Shown: positions 18,787 through 28,452 of the stretch, piece by piece
How positions within the stretch are numbered: the stretch's first letter is position 1
Layout of the letters: every line of letters starts with the position of its first letter
From: JANQGG01 sp964642175
GTDB taxonomy: Bacteria; Bacteroidota; Chlorobiia; Chlorobiales; Chloroherpetonaceae
Length of the DNA: 64,000 nt
Assembly: GCA_964642175.1 (NCBI GenBank)
Contig: CAZXOK010000002.1
Span: 387,296 to 451,295, forward strand
Direction: 5' to 3'
The notes under the pieces: generated by a model
Database searches by the model: none
What the model saw: the letters and a program-made list of their open reading frames with translations, nothing else
What the model was told of the DNA's origin: nothing
Translations under genes and position numbers: made by a program

Positions 18787-20100
18787 ATGAAATCAGCACC
18801 ACTTAGCAGAAATTTAGACGACACCCATGAAATCCCAAGAGTACTGATCTACTCCGGTAAAGGTGGTACAGGGAAAACCACCGTTTCCTCATCAACAGCT
18901 GTTTCACTAGCTCGGCAGGGAAAAAGGGTTCTGATCATGTCTTCCGATCCGGCTCACTCGCTCACTGATGTTTTCTCAAAATCACTCAGCAGAACCGATC
19001 CGGTTAAAATTGAAGAAAATTTATACGGGTTGGAAGTAGATACTATTTATGAGTTGAAAAAGAATATGTCGGGTTTTCAGAAGTTTGTTGCCGACTCCTA
19101 TAAAAATCAGGGTGTTGACTCGGGTATGGCCTCCGAGCTCACTACACAGCCGGGCCTTGATGAAATTTTTGCGCTCAACCGGTTGCTTGATGAAGCATAC
19201 TCCGGCAACTGGGATGCCCTGGTACTTGATACCTCTCCAACCGGTAATACGCTCAGGTTACTGGCATACCCCGAAATTATTATCGGTGGTAACATGGGTA
19301 AGCAGTTTTTTAAGTTGTATAAAAACATGTCGGCCATTGCAAAGCCTTTTAATAACAACAGCATACCCGATCAGGATTTCTTTAACGAGATCAATATGCT
19401 CTTAAAGCAGATGGAGGATATCAATAAATTTATCCTTCGTCCCGAAATCAGCTTCCGGTTGGTGCTTAATCCCGAAAAGCTCTCCATCCTGGAAACCAAG
19501 CGTGCTTTCACGTTTATTCACTTGTATGGGTTGAACATAGACAGCATTGTGATTAACAAGATTTTGCCAACAAGCAATACAGTTGGCGATTATTTCGAGT
19601 TCTGGTCTGATCTTCACAGAAAATACCTGATGGAAATCGACAATTCATTTTATCCAACCCCGATATTTCGTTGCGAGCTTCAACGCTCAGAACCAATTGG
19701 AACAGACGAGCTTCATAATATCAGTAAGCTGATCTTTAAGGAAGATAGTCCCGATAAACTCTTCTATGCAGGCAAAAACTTCTGGATTGAATCAGACAAA
19801 AAAGATGCCAAGCAACAAAAAGAAGAAACCTTGTGCATTCACATACCATTTTTGAAAGATACCGAAGAGGTTAAGGTGGTCAGGCTTGGAACAGATATTG
19901 TGGTTACCATAGATCGAATTCAGAGGATCATAACCCTGCCAAGGGCATTATACAACCTGGATATGGACAGGTTCGAATGCGACGAAGATACGTTAAGGGT
20001 TAAGTTTGTTGAGTCCAATGCCGATGCTCTGGATCTGGAGCTTAAGGTAGATAAAGGGATTTTGAATAAACTACGTGAATCAAGGAAACAAAAAGCTTAG
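18787..20100 (+). CDS. ArsA/Get3-family ATPase with C-terminal HSP20-like domain
   Basis: A 437-residue P-loop ATPase. The deviant Walker A KGGTGKTT lies near residue 24, the switch I Asp in SSDPAHSLTDVF, and the switch II-type DTSPTGNTLRLL near 140. The last 80 residues (IHIPFLKDTEEVKVVRLG to CDEDTLRVKF) look like the alpha-crystallin/HSP20-like domain found at the end of many ArsA homologues in green sulfur bacteria, cyanobacteria and relatives. These proteins are not arsenite pumps as far as is known, and the Cys residues of true ArsA are not evident. A role in membrane-protein targeting or redox assembly is only inference. It is 12 bases from the next gene and almost surely co-transcribed with it. 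Confidence 0.85.
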   Translation: MKSAPLSRNLDDTHEIPRVLIYSGKGGTGKTTVSSSTAVSLARQGKRVLIMSSDPAHSLTDVFSKSLSRTDPVKIEENLYGLEVDTIYELKKNMSGFQKFVADSYKNQGVDSGMASELTTQPGLDEIFALNRLLDEAYSGNWDALVLDTSPTGNTLRLLAYPEIIIGGNMGKQFFKLYKNMSAIAKPFNNNSIPDQDFFNEINMLLKQMEDINKFILRPEISFRLVLNPEKLSILETKRAFTFIHLYGLNIDSIVINKILPTSNTVGDYFEFWSDLHRKYLMEIDNSFYPTPIFRCELQRSEPIGTDELHNISKLIFKEDSPDKLFYAGKNFWIESDKKDAKQQKEETLCIHIPFLKDTEEVKVVRLGTDIVVTIDRIQRIITLPRALYNLDMDRFECDEDTLRVKFVESNADALDLELKVDKGILNKLRESRKQKA

Positions 20101-20112
20101 TTTGGGGGCTGA

Positions 20113-20724
20113 ATGAGTGAGTCAGGTGTAAGTGACCCGCAGATAAGAACACATAAATCCAAACGCAATAAAATTGTAACCAGGCGTTTAATGCTTCAAA
20201 CACTGGTGATTCTTGTTCATGTATTGCTGATAAAGATTACCATACCAAACATTTGGTGGGCGGTTTTTGGGTTGCTTTTCTGGGGTGGTCTGGTGTTTGC
20301 AGCCGTTAAAGGCGGCCGTTGGGTTTGTGCCTCCTTTTGCTGGCTGGGCGGGATACAGGATATTATGTACCACTGGGCAAAAAAACGCGTTAATTTTTCA
20401 CCGATTATAACGCAATCCATTGTCCTTGCCATTGCTGTCTTATGGGTGCCGCTGGCCTGGCTCTTAGTGGATAATGCTATGCTTTCGGATAAAGGCAACC
20501 TGCTTAACAATCCCCTGCAAGCGCAATCAAATCCATGGGCCGATGCCGGCCATTTTTTGATCTTAATGGGAGTTGGGCTCACCGTCACGATCTTTGGCCC
20601 AAGAGGGGGCTGCCATTATTTATGCCCGTTTGGGTTGGTGGTAACTTCAGCAAGGCGTCATAAACTGAAAGCCCGCAATAAAAATAATCCGGTTGCGGCC
20701 TCAAATCCAGACTTTGAAAGCTAA
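20113..20724 (+). CDS. NapH/NosR-like polyferredoxin-type membrane protein
   Basis: A 203-residue integral membrane protein with about four helices. Two conserved loops carry cysteine pairs: GRWVCASFCWLGG near residue 77 and GGCHYLCPFGLVV near 172. These resemble the CxxxCP-type cysteine motifs of the membrane part of NapH, NosR and CcoG, which pass electrons or assist copper/heme enzyme assembly. Unlike NapH, no ferredoxin domain follows; the tail is short and basic. The first motif ends in WLGG rather than the usual PxG. It lies 12 bases after the ArsA-HSP20 gene, so the two probably act together. The precise function is unknown. Confidence 0.7.
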   Translation: MSESGVSDPQIRTHKSKRNKIVTRRLMLQTLVILVHVLLIKITIPNIWWAVFGLLFWGGLVFAAVKGGRWVCASFCWLGGIQDIMYHWAKKRVNFSPIITQSIVLAIAVLWVPLAWLLVDNAMLSDKGNLLNNPLQAQSNPWADAGHFLILMGVGLTVTIFGPRGGCHYLCPFGLVVTSARRHKLKARNKNNPVAASNPDFES

Positions 20725-20828
20725 TTTTTAAAGTTTTTTTTAAAAAGGTTTCTTTTCAATAGTTCATCTATTATCTTTAGCGCTTAAAGTTCAAAAACCA
20801 TTGTTAAGAAAAAGACGAAAATCCAGAT

Positions 20829-21740
20829 ATGTTTGAAAGAGAAAGTTATGGGCTTCTGAAGGGAAAAAAGGGGATTATATTTGGCCCGTTTGATGAAAGT
20901 AGTATAGGATGGCAAATTGCTGAAGCTGCACACAGTGAAGGAGCCGAGTTTGCGATCTCAAATATATCTGCAGCGATGCGTTTTGGTAAACCGGCAGAGT
21001 TGTGCAAAATATGTGGTGATGCACCCTTTATTGCATGCGATGCCAGTATAAGCGATGATGTTGATAAGTGCCTGGAACAGGTTAAAGAGCTTTATGGCTC
21101 GATAGATTTTATCGTCCATTCCATTGGGATGTCGCCAAATATTCGTAAAAACAAGCCTTATGAGGATATCAATTACGATTGGTACATGAAAACCATGGAT
21201 GTTTCGGCTGTTTCATTACACCGGATCATAAGCGCGGCTTGGAAAAAAGACATGCTTAACGATGGGGGTAGTATTGTGGCGCTGTCTTATATTGCCGCCC
21301 AGAGAAATTACTGGACATACTCCGATATGGGAGATGCCAAAGCATTACTGGAATCTATTGTCAGAAGTTACGGTCCGAGGTTAGCCAAAAAAGGGATCCG
21401 AATTAATACTGTTTCTCAGAGTCCAACCCATACCAAAGCCGGTAGCGGGATCACAGATTTTGACAAAATGTATGAGTTCAGCAATTTAACCGCGCCATTA
21501 GGTAACGCAACTGCCGAAGAATGTGCGGAATTTGTTCTTACCCTTCTTAGTGATCTAACCCGAAAACTGACCATGCAGAACCTCTTTCACGATGGTGGGT
21601 ACAGCTCTATGGGCACAACCCTGCCAATGATACGCCTGGTCCATGATGCTCTTCAGGATGAGAAATTGGTCAAGAATGCGGGATTTGATGAATTTGCACC
21701 ACCGGATTTAAGCCCCAAATCCAGTACAAATTCGCAGTAG
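20829..21740 (+). CDS. fabI: enoyl-[acyl-carrier-protein] reductase, Bacteroidota-type FabI
   Basis: FabI reduces trans-2-enoyl-ACP with NAD(P)H in the last step of each fatty-acid elongation cycle. The 303-residue SDR-fold protein begins with GLLKGKKGIIFGPFDESSIG, which holds the cofactor loop. SIGMSPNIRKNKPY and the active-site segment SYIAAQRN followed by YSDMGDAK show the Tyr-x6-Lys pair. MQNLFHDGGYSSMG near the C-terminus is the substrate-loop end. The sequence departs from the enterobacterial type but matches the longer FabI form seen in Bacteroidota and relatives, which helps place the organism. It is a single gene with ATG at 20829. Confidence 0.9.
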   Translation: MFERESYGLLKGKKGIIFGPFDESSIGWQIAEAAHSEGAEFAISNISAAMRFGKPAELCKICGDAPFIACDASISDDVDKCLEQVKELYGSIDFIVHSIGMSPNIRKNKPYEDINYDWYMKTMDVSAVSLHRIISAAWKKDMLNDGGSIVALSYIAAQRNYWTYSDMGDAKALLESIVRSYGPRLAKKGIRINTVSQSPTHTKAGSGITDFDKMYEFSNLTAPLGNATAEECAEFVLTLLSDLTRKLTMQNLFHDGGYSSMGTTLPMIRLVHDALQDEKLVKNAGFDEFAPPDLSPKSSTNSQ

Positions 21741-21956
21741 ATCGCCGTTGTTCTTTGTTCTGCCTTCTTAAGCAAAGATAAATAACAAAAATTATAGCTG
21801 CCTTTAAGGATTCTTACCTGAAAGAAAGGGTGCCGTGCCTGGCGTTTGGTCAGGCTGCCAAAAAGGAACTTCGTACATTAAGCACATTTGATGCGGATGT
21901 GTGATTTAACATAACATATAGTCGTATCTTCATTAACCAAAAAACAAACTTTAACT

Positions 21957-24173
21957 ATGACAGATTCAAACAGTAAAATTATCTGGACAGAAGTAGATGA
22001 GGCGCCTGCCTTGGCTACCTTTTCATTACTTCCGATTGTGAATGCTTTTACAAAAGCTGCCGACGTGGTTGTTGAGAAGCGTGATATTTCACTTTCCGGC
22101 CGTGTTATTGCTTACATGAGCGAATACCTCAAGCCTGAACAGCGCATTGATGATGAACTGACCAAGCTTGGCGAATTGGTTCAAAAGCCGGAAGCCAATG
22201 TGATTAAGCTTCCAAACATTTCAGCTTCAATTCCACAGTTAGTGGCCACTATTAAAGAATTACAGGGCAAAGGCTACGATCTGCCCGATTTTCCTGAAAA
22301 TCCTGAGACTCCTGAAGAGAAAAAAATCCGTGAGCAGTATGCCAAAGCATTGGGATCTGCTGTAAATCCGGTACTTCGCGAAGGTAACTCCGATCGCCGT
22401 GCTCCGATGGCTGTTAAAAACTACGCCAAAAAATTCCCGCACAGAATGGGCGAGTGGTCTAAAGACTCCAAGTCGCACGTGGCCAGCATGAGCGCTAATG
22501 ATTTCCGCTCAAACGAAGTTTCAACCACCATGACCAAAGATACGGTTGCCAAAATTTACCACGTGGCCAAAGACGGCACCGAAACTCTGATGAAAGACAA
22601 CGAAAAGCTGTCTGCCGGTGAGATCGTTGATGCAACATTCATGAGCGCTAAAGCACTGGATCAATTCCTTGAAGAGCAGATCCAGGACGCCAAAGATAAA
22701 GGCATTTTGTTCTCGTTGCACATGAAAGCAACCATGATGAAAGTTTCCGACCCGATTATTTTCGGTCATTGCGTGCGTGTGTACTTTAAAGATGCGATTG
22801 CTAAGAACGAAGCCAAACTTAAAGAACTCGGTGTAAACTTCAATAACGGTCTTGGCGATCTGTATGCCAAAGCCGCTGACGATAAAGCCCTGATCGCCGA
22901 TTTTGAAGCCTGCTACGCAACCCGTCCGGCTCTTGCTATGGTAGATTCTTACAAAGGTATCACCAACCTGCACGTGCCAAGTGATGTGATCATTGATGCT
23001 TCTATGCCTGCTGCGATCCGTGGTGGCGGTAAAATGTGGAACAAGGACGACCAGGAAGAAGATGCCAAGTTCACCATTCCCGACAGCACCTACTCGGCTT
23101 TGTATGATGAAACCGTGAAAAACTGTATCGCAAACGGCAAGCTCGATCCAACCACCATTGGTACTGTGCCAAATGTTGGATTGATGGCTAAAAAAGCTGA
23201 AGAATACGGCTCACACCCAACAACGTTTGAAGTGCCTTCTGATGGCCAGATGAAAATTGTAGATAGCGAGGATAACGTGATCCTCTGCCAGAATGTTGAA
23301 AAAGACGATATCTGGAGAATGGTTAAAGTTAAAGATGAATCGGTTAAAGACTGGGTAAAACTGGCTGTGAATCGTGCCAAAGACAGCGGTTGGAAAACCA
23401 TTTTCTGGTTGGATTCCGATCGCCCGCATCACATTGAACTTCGCAAAAAAGTAGATGCTTACCTGAAAGATTACGATACCAGCAACCTGGATATTGAGAT
23501 CATGTCTGTAAGAGATGCGGCCAGAACATCGGTTGAGCGTATGCGCGCCGGCGAAAACACCATTTCTGTAACAGGTAACGTGCTCAGGGATTACATCACC
23601 GACTTGTACCCGATCATTGAGCTGGGTACCTCGGCTAAAATGCTTTCTATTGTACCATTAATGAACGGTGGCGGCTTATTTGAAACCGGTGCCGGTGGTT
23701 CTGCTCCAAAGCACGTGCAGCAGCTCCAGAAAGAAAACTACCTGAGATGGGATTCACTGGGTGAGTTCCTGGCCTTGATCCCGTCGTTGGAACACATTGC
23801 AAATTCTTCGGGTAACAACAGAGCTAAAGTATTGGCCGATGCGTTGGATAAAGCTGTTGAAAAACTTCTTGAAAACAACAAATCACCTCAGCGTAAGATG
23901 GGCACCATCGATAACCGTGGGTCTCACTTCTACCTGGCCATGTACTGGGCCGAAGCATTGGCTGCTCAGAACGACGATGCCGACCTGAAAAACAAGTTTG
24001 CTTCGGTAGCCAAGGACCTCGAAGCCAATGAAGCCAAGATCAACGAAGAGTTGCTTGCCGTTCAGGGTAACGCTGCCGATACCGGTGGTTACTACCGTTA
24101 CAACGAAGAAAAAACAACCAAAGTGATGCGCCCAAGCGCTACGCTTAACGCGATTGTTGATACGTTGAACTAA
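21957..24173 (+). CDS. icd: isocitrate dehydrogenase (NADP+), monomeric type
   Basis: Oxidises isocitrate to 2-oxoglutarate and CO2 in the TCA cycle, yielding NADPH. At 738 residues it is the monomeric form, unrelated in length to the 400-residue dimeric enzyme. The N-terminus IIWTEVDEAPALATFSLLP, the substrate region KNYAKKFPHRMGEWSKDSKS, SLHMKATMMKVSDPIIFGH and the C-terminal DNRGSHFYLAMYWAEALA are all family hallmarks. Codon use looks strongly biased (AAA, GCC, GGT), as in highly expressed genes. A strong terminator follows. Confidence 0.96.
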   Translation: MTDSNSKIIWTEVDEAPALATFSLLPIVNAFTKAADVVVEKRDISLSGRVIAYMSEYLKPEQRIDDELTKLGELVQKPEANVIKLPNISASIPQLVATIKELQGKGYDLPDFPENPETPEEKKIREQYAKALGSAVNPVLREGNSDRRAPMAVKNYAKKFPHRMGEWSKDSKSHVASMSANDFRSNEVSTTMTKDTVAKIYHVAKDGTETLMKDNEKLSAGEIVDATFMSAKALDQFLEEQIQDAKDKGILFSLHMKATMMKVSDPIIFGHCVRVYFKDAIAKNEAKLKELGVNFNNGLGDLYAKAADDKALIADFEACYATRPALAMVDSYKGITNLHVPSDVIIDASMPAAIRGGGKMWNKDDQEEDAKFTIPDSTYSALYDETVKNCIANGKLDPTTIGTVPNVGLMAKKAEEYGSHPTTFEVPSDGQMKIVDSEDNVILCQNVEKDDIWRMVKVKDESVKDWVKLAVNRAKDSGWKTIFWLDSDRPHHIELRKKVDAYLKDYDTSNLDIEIMSVRDAARTSVERMRAGENTISVTGNVLRDYITDLYPIIELGTSAKMLSIVPLMNGGGLFETGAGGSAPKHVQQLQKENYLRWDSLGEFLALIPSLEHIANSSGNNRAKVLADALDKAVEKLLENNKSPQRKMGTIDNRGSHFYLAMYWAEALAAQNDDADLKNKFASVAKDLEANEAKINEELLAVQGNAADTGGYYRYNEEKTTKVMRPSATLNAIVDTLN

Positions 24174-24196
24174 GCGGTTGTTTTTTATGGCGATTG

Positions 24197-24225
24197 AAAG
24201 GCGGTCTTTAGACCGCCTTTTTTTT
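24197..24225 (+). terminator. Rho-independent terminator of icd
   Basis: Stem AAAGGCGGTC / GACCGCCTTT with a TTTA loop followed by an eight-T run, 23 bases after the icd stop. Confidence 0.92.
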
Positions 24226-24319
24226 GGCCGGTTTGGAAAATCGTTGTTTATTGATCCATACAACAACCCGTGTCGCAGACAGCTGATTTATTTTAAATCC
24301 GGGCCAAGGCTCAACCATA

Positions 24320-25246
24320 ATGGCTTCATTTATTTTAAAACGACTCATGTACGCCGTGTTGGTGATCTTCGGAGCGCTCACCATCACCTTTTTTTTAATG
24401 TACATTCTCCCCGGCGACCCGGCCCGTTTAATGCTCGGCCAGCGCGCCGATGTGCAATCCATCGAAGCCATCCGGGCCGACCTGGGACTGGATAAACCCC
24501 TCTGGCAGCAATACACCCACTTTTTATGGCGCGCCCTGCAAGGCGATCTGGGCCGCTCGTTTTCAACCAACCGCGATGTTCTGGAAACCATCCTCGAGCG
24601 GTTTCCCGCCACTGCCCTTCTGGCTATTTCTTCCATGGTGCTGTCTACCATCTTGGGTGTGGCCATCGGCATAGGCTCGGCCCTGCGGCCCAACTCGGCC
24701 ATGGACCAGGTAACCATGTTTTGGGCCTTGCTCGGGATTTCCATACCCGGCTTTTTTGCCGGTTTAATTGTGGCGTGGATCTTCGGCTCCATCCTGGGCT
24801 GGTTCCCGATTTCCGGCTACATCTCCGAGGGCTGGTCGCACCTGGTGTTGCCCATGTTTACCCTCGCGCTCAGGCCGCTTTCCATTAATGCGCGGCTTAC
24901 ACGCTCGGCCATGCTCGATGTGCTGAGCATGGACTACATCCGCACAGCCCACGCCAAAGGCCTTGCTTACTGGACCGTGGTGTTACGCCATGCCCTGCGC
25001 AATGCCTTAAACCCGGTACTGACTTCCATCAGCAGCTGGTTGGCCGCATTGCTCGCCGGGTCGTTTTTTATTGAATTTATCTTTAACTGGCCGGGCATCG
25101 GGTTGCTTGCCATCGACTCGATCCAGAAGCTTGATTTTCCCATGATCCAGGGCGTGGTGTTCTTTACCGCAATGGTCTTTATCCTGATCAATATCCTGGT
25201 GGATATCCTCTACGCCTGGCTCGATCCAAGGATCCGGTTGTCTTAA
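24320..25246 (+). CDS. dipeptide/oligopeptide ABC transporter permease, DppB type
   Basis: A 308-residue inner-membrane permease with six helices. The N-terminus FILKRLMYAVLVIFGALTITFFLMYILPGDP-like region is diagnostic of DppB/OppB (DPARLMLG follows). The EAA loop DYIRTAHAKG near residue 198 contacts the ATPase. The C-terminus WLDPRIRLS is complete. Normally a DppC permease follows; here the restriction-modification island starts 200 bp downstream and no DppC, ATPase or binding protein is in the window. The gene is clearly GC-richer than icd and hsdR, though pepN and ftsK share this trend. Confidence 0.92.
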   Translation: MASFILKRLMYAVLVIFGALTITFFLMYILPGDPARLMLGQRADVQSIEAIRADLGLDKPLWQQYTHFLWRALQGDLGRSFSTNRDVLETILERFPATALLAISSMVLSTILGVAIGIGSALRPNSAMDQVTMFWALLGISIPGFFAGLIVAWIFGSILGWFPISGYISEGWSHLVLPMFTLALRPLSINARLTRSAMLDVLSMDYIRTAHAKGLAYWTVVLRHALRNALNPVLTSISSWLAALLAGSFFIEFIFNWPGIGLLAIDSIQKLDFPMIQGVVFFTAMVFILINILVDILYAWLDPRIRLS

Positions 25247-25448
25247 TTTACCTGACAACTTATATTGTGCTCAGACTCTATATCCTTTTCCCGATTTATA
25301 CAGACATTTGAGAGCCAACCTTACAAATGAAGCTTTTAATATTTGCTAAAACTTAAAAAATAATAATTCTTGAAGCTTAGATAACACAGATAAAAAACGG
25401 GTGGTTGAAAAGTTTAAAAGAGTTATAGTTTCTTGAAAGAAATTATTA

Positions 25449-28433
25449 ATGACAAACGAACAACAAATAGAAGAAAACCTAATCGAGCAGCTAAAAGGGT
25501 TGAAATACACCCATCGTCCTGACATTGTAGATAGAAATAGACTCGAAGAGAATTTCAAAGCCAAGTTTGAAACCCTGAATCGAGTGCGTTTGTCTGATAG
25601 CGAATTCCTGCGTTTGCGAGAAGAAATAATCGAACCAGACGTATTCCAAGCTTCTAAAAAAATACGGGAACAACAATTTTTCCAACGAGAAGATGGAACA
25701 CCGCTGCACTATACGTTGGTGAACAACAAAGACTGGTGCAAAAATGACTTTGAAGTCATCAGCCAGTTGCGGATGAATACCGAAAATAGCAATCAACGTT
25801 ACGACATCATCCTACTGATTAATGGCCTGCCTGTGGTTCAGGTAGAATTGAAACGCTTGGACATTTCCCCACGAAAAGCCATGCAGCAAATCGTGGACTA
25901 TAAATACGAACCTGGAAATGGCTATGGCAATTCGCTCATGTGCTACATGCAGTTGTTCATTGTGAGCAACCGTTCCAATACCATCTATTTCGCCAACAAC
26001 AAAAAGCAGCATTTCCAATTCAATGCAGATGAACAGTTTTTGCCCATCTACCATTTGGCGGATGAGAAGAACAACAAAATCAAGCATCTGGAAGATTTCA
26101 CAGAGCGATTCCTGAAAAAATGCACACTAAGCGAAATGATCAGCAAGTACATGGTGCTTGTGGAAACGGAGCAAAAACTATTGGTGATGCGTCCGTATCA
26201 AATCTATGCCGTGAAAGCCATTGATGATTGCGTAAAGCAAAACCGTGGGAATGGTTTTATCTGGCATACCACCGGTAGCGGTAAAACCCTGACTTCCTTC
26301 AAAGCTTCCACCCTGCTCAAAGACAATCGGGAAATTGAAAAATGCCTGTTTGTGGTGGACAGAAAAGACCTTGACCGCCAAACAAGAGAAGAGTTCAACA
26401 AATTTCAGGAAGGCAGTGTGGAAGAAAACACCAATACCGAAACTTTGGTAAGGCGGCTGCTTTCTACCGATTATGCCGACAAGGTGATTGTAACCACCAT
26501 CCAAAAATTGGGACTGGCTTTAGATAATAATACGTACAGACGCAATGCATTGCGTCTCTCTTACAAAGAACGATTAGAACCCTTAAGCGACAAGCGTATC
26601 GTTTTCATTTTTGACGAGTGCCACCGCTCGCAGTTTGGAGAGAATCACAAAGCGATTAAAGAATTTTTTCCGAATGCGCAGCTTTTTGGATTTACAGGTA
26701 CACCCATTTTTGATGAAAATTCCACACAAAAAATCCGTGAAGACCAATACGAAACTTACAAAACCACGGAGAGCATTTTTCAAAAACAGTTGCACGCTTA
26801 TACCATTACCCATGCCATTGACGATGAAAATGTACTTCGCTTTCATATTGATTACTATAAGGGGGAAGGAAAAATACAGGCAAAACCCGGAGAGGCTATT
26901 TCGCAAAAAGCAATCGTAAATTCAATTCTCGAAAAGCACGATAAAGCCACCAACCAACGCAAGTTTAATGCGGTATTGGCAACGGCTTCCATCAATGATG
27001 CAATCGCTTACTATCGCCTTTTCAAATCCGTACAGACGCAATGCATTGCGTCTCAACCCGACTACAAACCCTTGAACATTGCTTGTGTGTTTTCGCCACC
27101 TGCCGAAGGAAATAAAGACATCCAGCAAATTCAAGAAGATTTAGCGCAGGAAAAAGAAGACAACAAGCAAAATCCCGAAGAGAAGAAAAAGGCCTTGATG
27201 GAGATTATTGCCGATTTCAATACGCAATACGGCACCAACCACGACATCAACAATTTTGACGGGTACTATCAGGATGTGCAAAGCCGCATCAAAAATCAGA
27301 AGTACCCCAACAAAGACGTTCCGCATAAAGACAAGATTGACATCACCATTGTGGTGGATATGCTGCTCACGGGTTTCGACAGCAAATACCTGAACACCTT
27401 GTACGTGGACAAAAACCTGAAATACCACGGACTGATTCAGGCGTTCTCACGAACCAACCGTGTGCTGAACGATACCAAGCCTTACGGCAATATTTTGGAT
27501 TTCCGGTCGCAACAGGAAGCCGTGAACCAGGCCATTACGCTCTTTTCTGGCGAAGAAGGCGGCAAAGCCAAAGAAATTTGGATGGTGGATCCTGCACCTG
27601 TGGTGATTGACAAGTATCAGGAAGCGGTAGAAAAACTCGGTGCGTTTATGCAGGAGCACAATGTGGCCAGCGAACCTCAGGAAGTGTACAACCTGAAAGG
27701 GGATGCTGCCCGCATTGCCTTTGTGAAGAACTTTAAGGAAGTACAGCGACTCAAAACCCAACTCGACCAATACACCGATTTGGATGAAACCCAGCAAGAA
27801 GTCATTGAGAACATCCTGCCCAAGGAAACCTTGCAAGAGTTCCGTAGCTCTTACTTAGAAACGGCCAAACAACTGCGAGACATACAGCAAAAAGAAGGCG
27901 AAGATGCGCCAGACGATATTCAGCAACTCGATTTTGAATTTGTACTCTTTGCCTCTGCGGTAATTGATTACGATTACATCATGAGCCTGATTGCCGACAG
28001 CACGCAACAAAAACCTGCCAAGCAAAAAATGACCAAGGCACAGGTGATTAGCTTGCTAAAATCCAACGCCAACTTGATGGACGAAGAAGAAGACCTGACC
28101 GACTACATTGAGCAGGTGGACTGGACCAAAGGGCAAACAGCCGAAGAGCTGAAAAAGAACTTTGAAACCTACAAAGTAGAGAAGTACGACAAAGAATTGG
28201 CGGATATTGCCAAGAAACACGGCTTGCAAACCGCAGCCCTCAAAACATTTGTAGAGCGCATCATGAACCGAATGATTTTTGACGGTGAAAAGCTCACGGA
28301 TTTGATGGAGCCTTTAGAACTGGGCTGGAAACAGCGCAGCAAAGCGGAGACGGCCTTGATGGGAGATTTGATTCCCATATTGAAAAAACAAGCGGGTGAT
28401 AGGGAGATTAGTGGGTTGGCGGCTTATGAATAA
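25449..28433 (+). CDS. hsdR: type I restriction endonuclease, R (restriction/translocation) subunit
   Basis: HsdR gives the DNA-translocating ATPase and nuclease of a type I restriction system. In its 994 residues I see a PD-(D/E)xK nuclease near 118-133 (YDIILLINGLPVVQVELKR), Walker A TTGSGKT near 275, the DECH box FDECHRSQFG near 388, helicase motif VDMLLTGFDSKYL near 636 and the motif VI QAFSRTNR near 670. The C-terminal helical domain is full length. Two copies of an island-specific palindrome lie inside the gene, encoding YRRNALRLS near residue 364 and VQTQCIAS near 529, both in surface-loop positions between conserved blocks. It heads the operon; ATG at 25449. Confidence 0.95.
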   Translation: MTNEQQIEENLIEQLKGLKYTHRPDIVDRNRLEENFKAKFETLNRVRLSDSEFLRLREEIIEPDVFQASKKIREQQFFQREDGTPLHYTLVNNKDWCKNDFEVISQLRMNTENSNQRYDIILLINGLPVVQVELKRLDISPRKAMQQIVDYKYEPGNGYGNSLMCYMQLFIVSNRSNTIYFANNKKQHFQFNADEQFLPIYHLADEKNNKIKHLEDFTERFLKKCTLSEMISKYMVLVETEQKLLVMRPYQIYAVKAIDDCVKQNRGNGFIWHTTGSGKTLTSFKASTLLKDNREIEKCLFVVDRKDLDRQTREEFNKFQEGSVEENTNTETLVRRLLSTDYADKVIVTTIQKLGLALDNNTYRRNALRLSYKERLEPLSDKRIVFIFDECHRSQFGENHKAIKEFFPNAQLFGFTGTPIFDENSTQKIREDQYETYKTTESIFQKQLHAYTITHAIDDENVLRFHIDYYKGEGKIQAKPGEAISQKAIVNSILEKHDKATNQRKFNAVLATASINDAIAYYRLFKSVQTQCIASQPDYKPLNIACVFSPPAEGNKDIQQIQEDLAQEKEDNKQNPEEKKKALMEIIADFNTQYGTNHDINNFDGYYQDVQSRIKNQKYPNKDVPHKDKIDITIVVDMLLTGFDSKYLNTLYVDKNLKYHGLIQAFSRTNRVLNDTKPYGNILDFRSQQEAVNQAITLFSGEEGGKAKEIWMVDPAPVVIDKYQEAVEKLGAFMQEHNVASEPQEVYNLKGDAARIAFVKNFKEVQRLKTQLDQYTDLDETQQEVIENILPKETLQEFRSSYLETAKQLRDIQQKEGEDAPDDIQQLDFEFVLFASAVIDYDYIMSLIADSTQQKPAKQKMTKAQVISLLKSNANLMDEEEDLTDYIEQVDWTKGQTAEELKKNFETYKVEKYDKELADIAKKHGLQTAALKTFVERIMNRMIFDGEKLTDLMEPLELGWKQRSKAETALMGDLIPILKKQAGDREISGLAAYE
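26538..26557. repeat. in-frame palindromic repeat, copy 1 (in hsdR)
   Basis: Perfect 20-nt palindrome AGACGCAATGCATTGCGTCT, preceded by GTAC. Read here in the phase that encodes RRNALRL, just before the DEAD-box block of HsdR. Confidence 0.9.
27034..27053. repeat. in-frame palindromic repeat, copy 2 (in hsdR)
   Basis: Same 20-nt palindrome as copy 1 with the same GTAC left flank, read in a different phase to give TQCIAS, between the LFKS and PLNIACVFSPP blocks of HsdR. Confidence 0.9.
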
Positions 28434-28452
28434 TCTGAATTGTGATTGATTG

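Noticed and set aside
18787..20100. ArsA-like ATPase as part of an arsenic resistance operon with the aio genes
   Set aside because: It is 40 kb from the aio genes, lacks the visible arsenite-binding cysteines of true ArsA, has no ArsB/ArsD neighbour, and carries an HSP20-like tail typical of homologues not linked to arsenic.
20829..21740. Generic short-chain dehydrogenase instead of FabI
   Set aside because: The cofactor loop at the N-terminus, the Tyr-x6-Lys spacing within SYIAAQRN...YSDMGDAK and the MQNLFHDGG block match the Bacteroidota FabI form.
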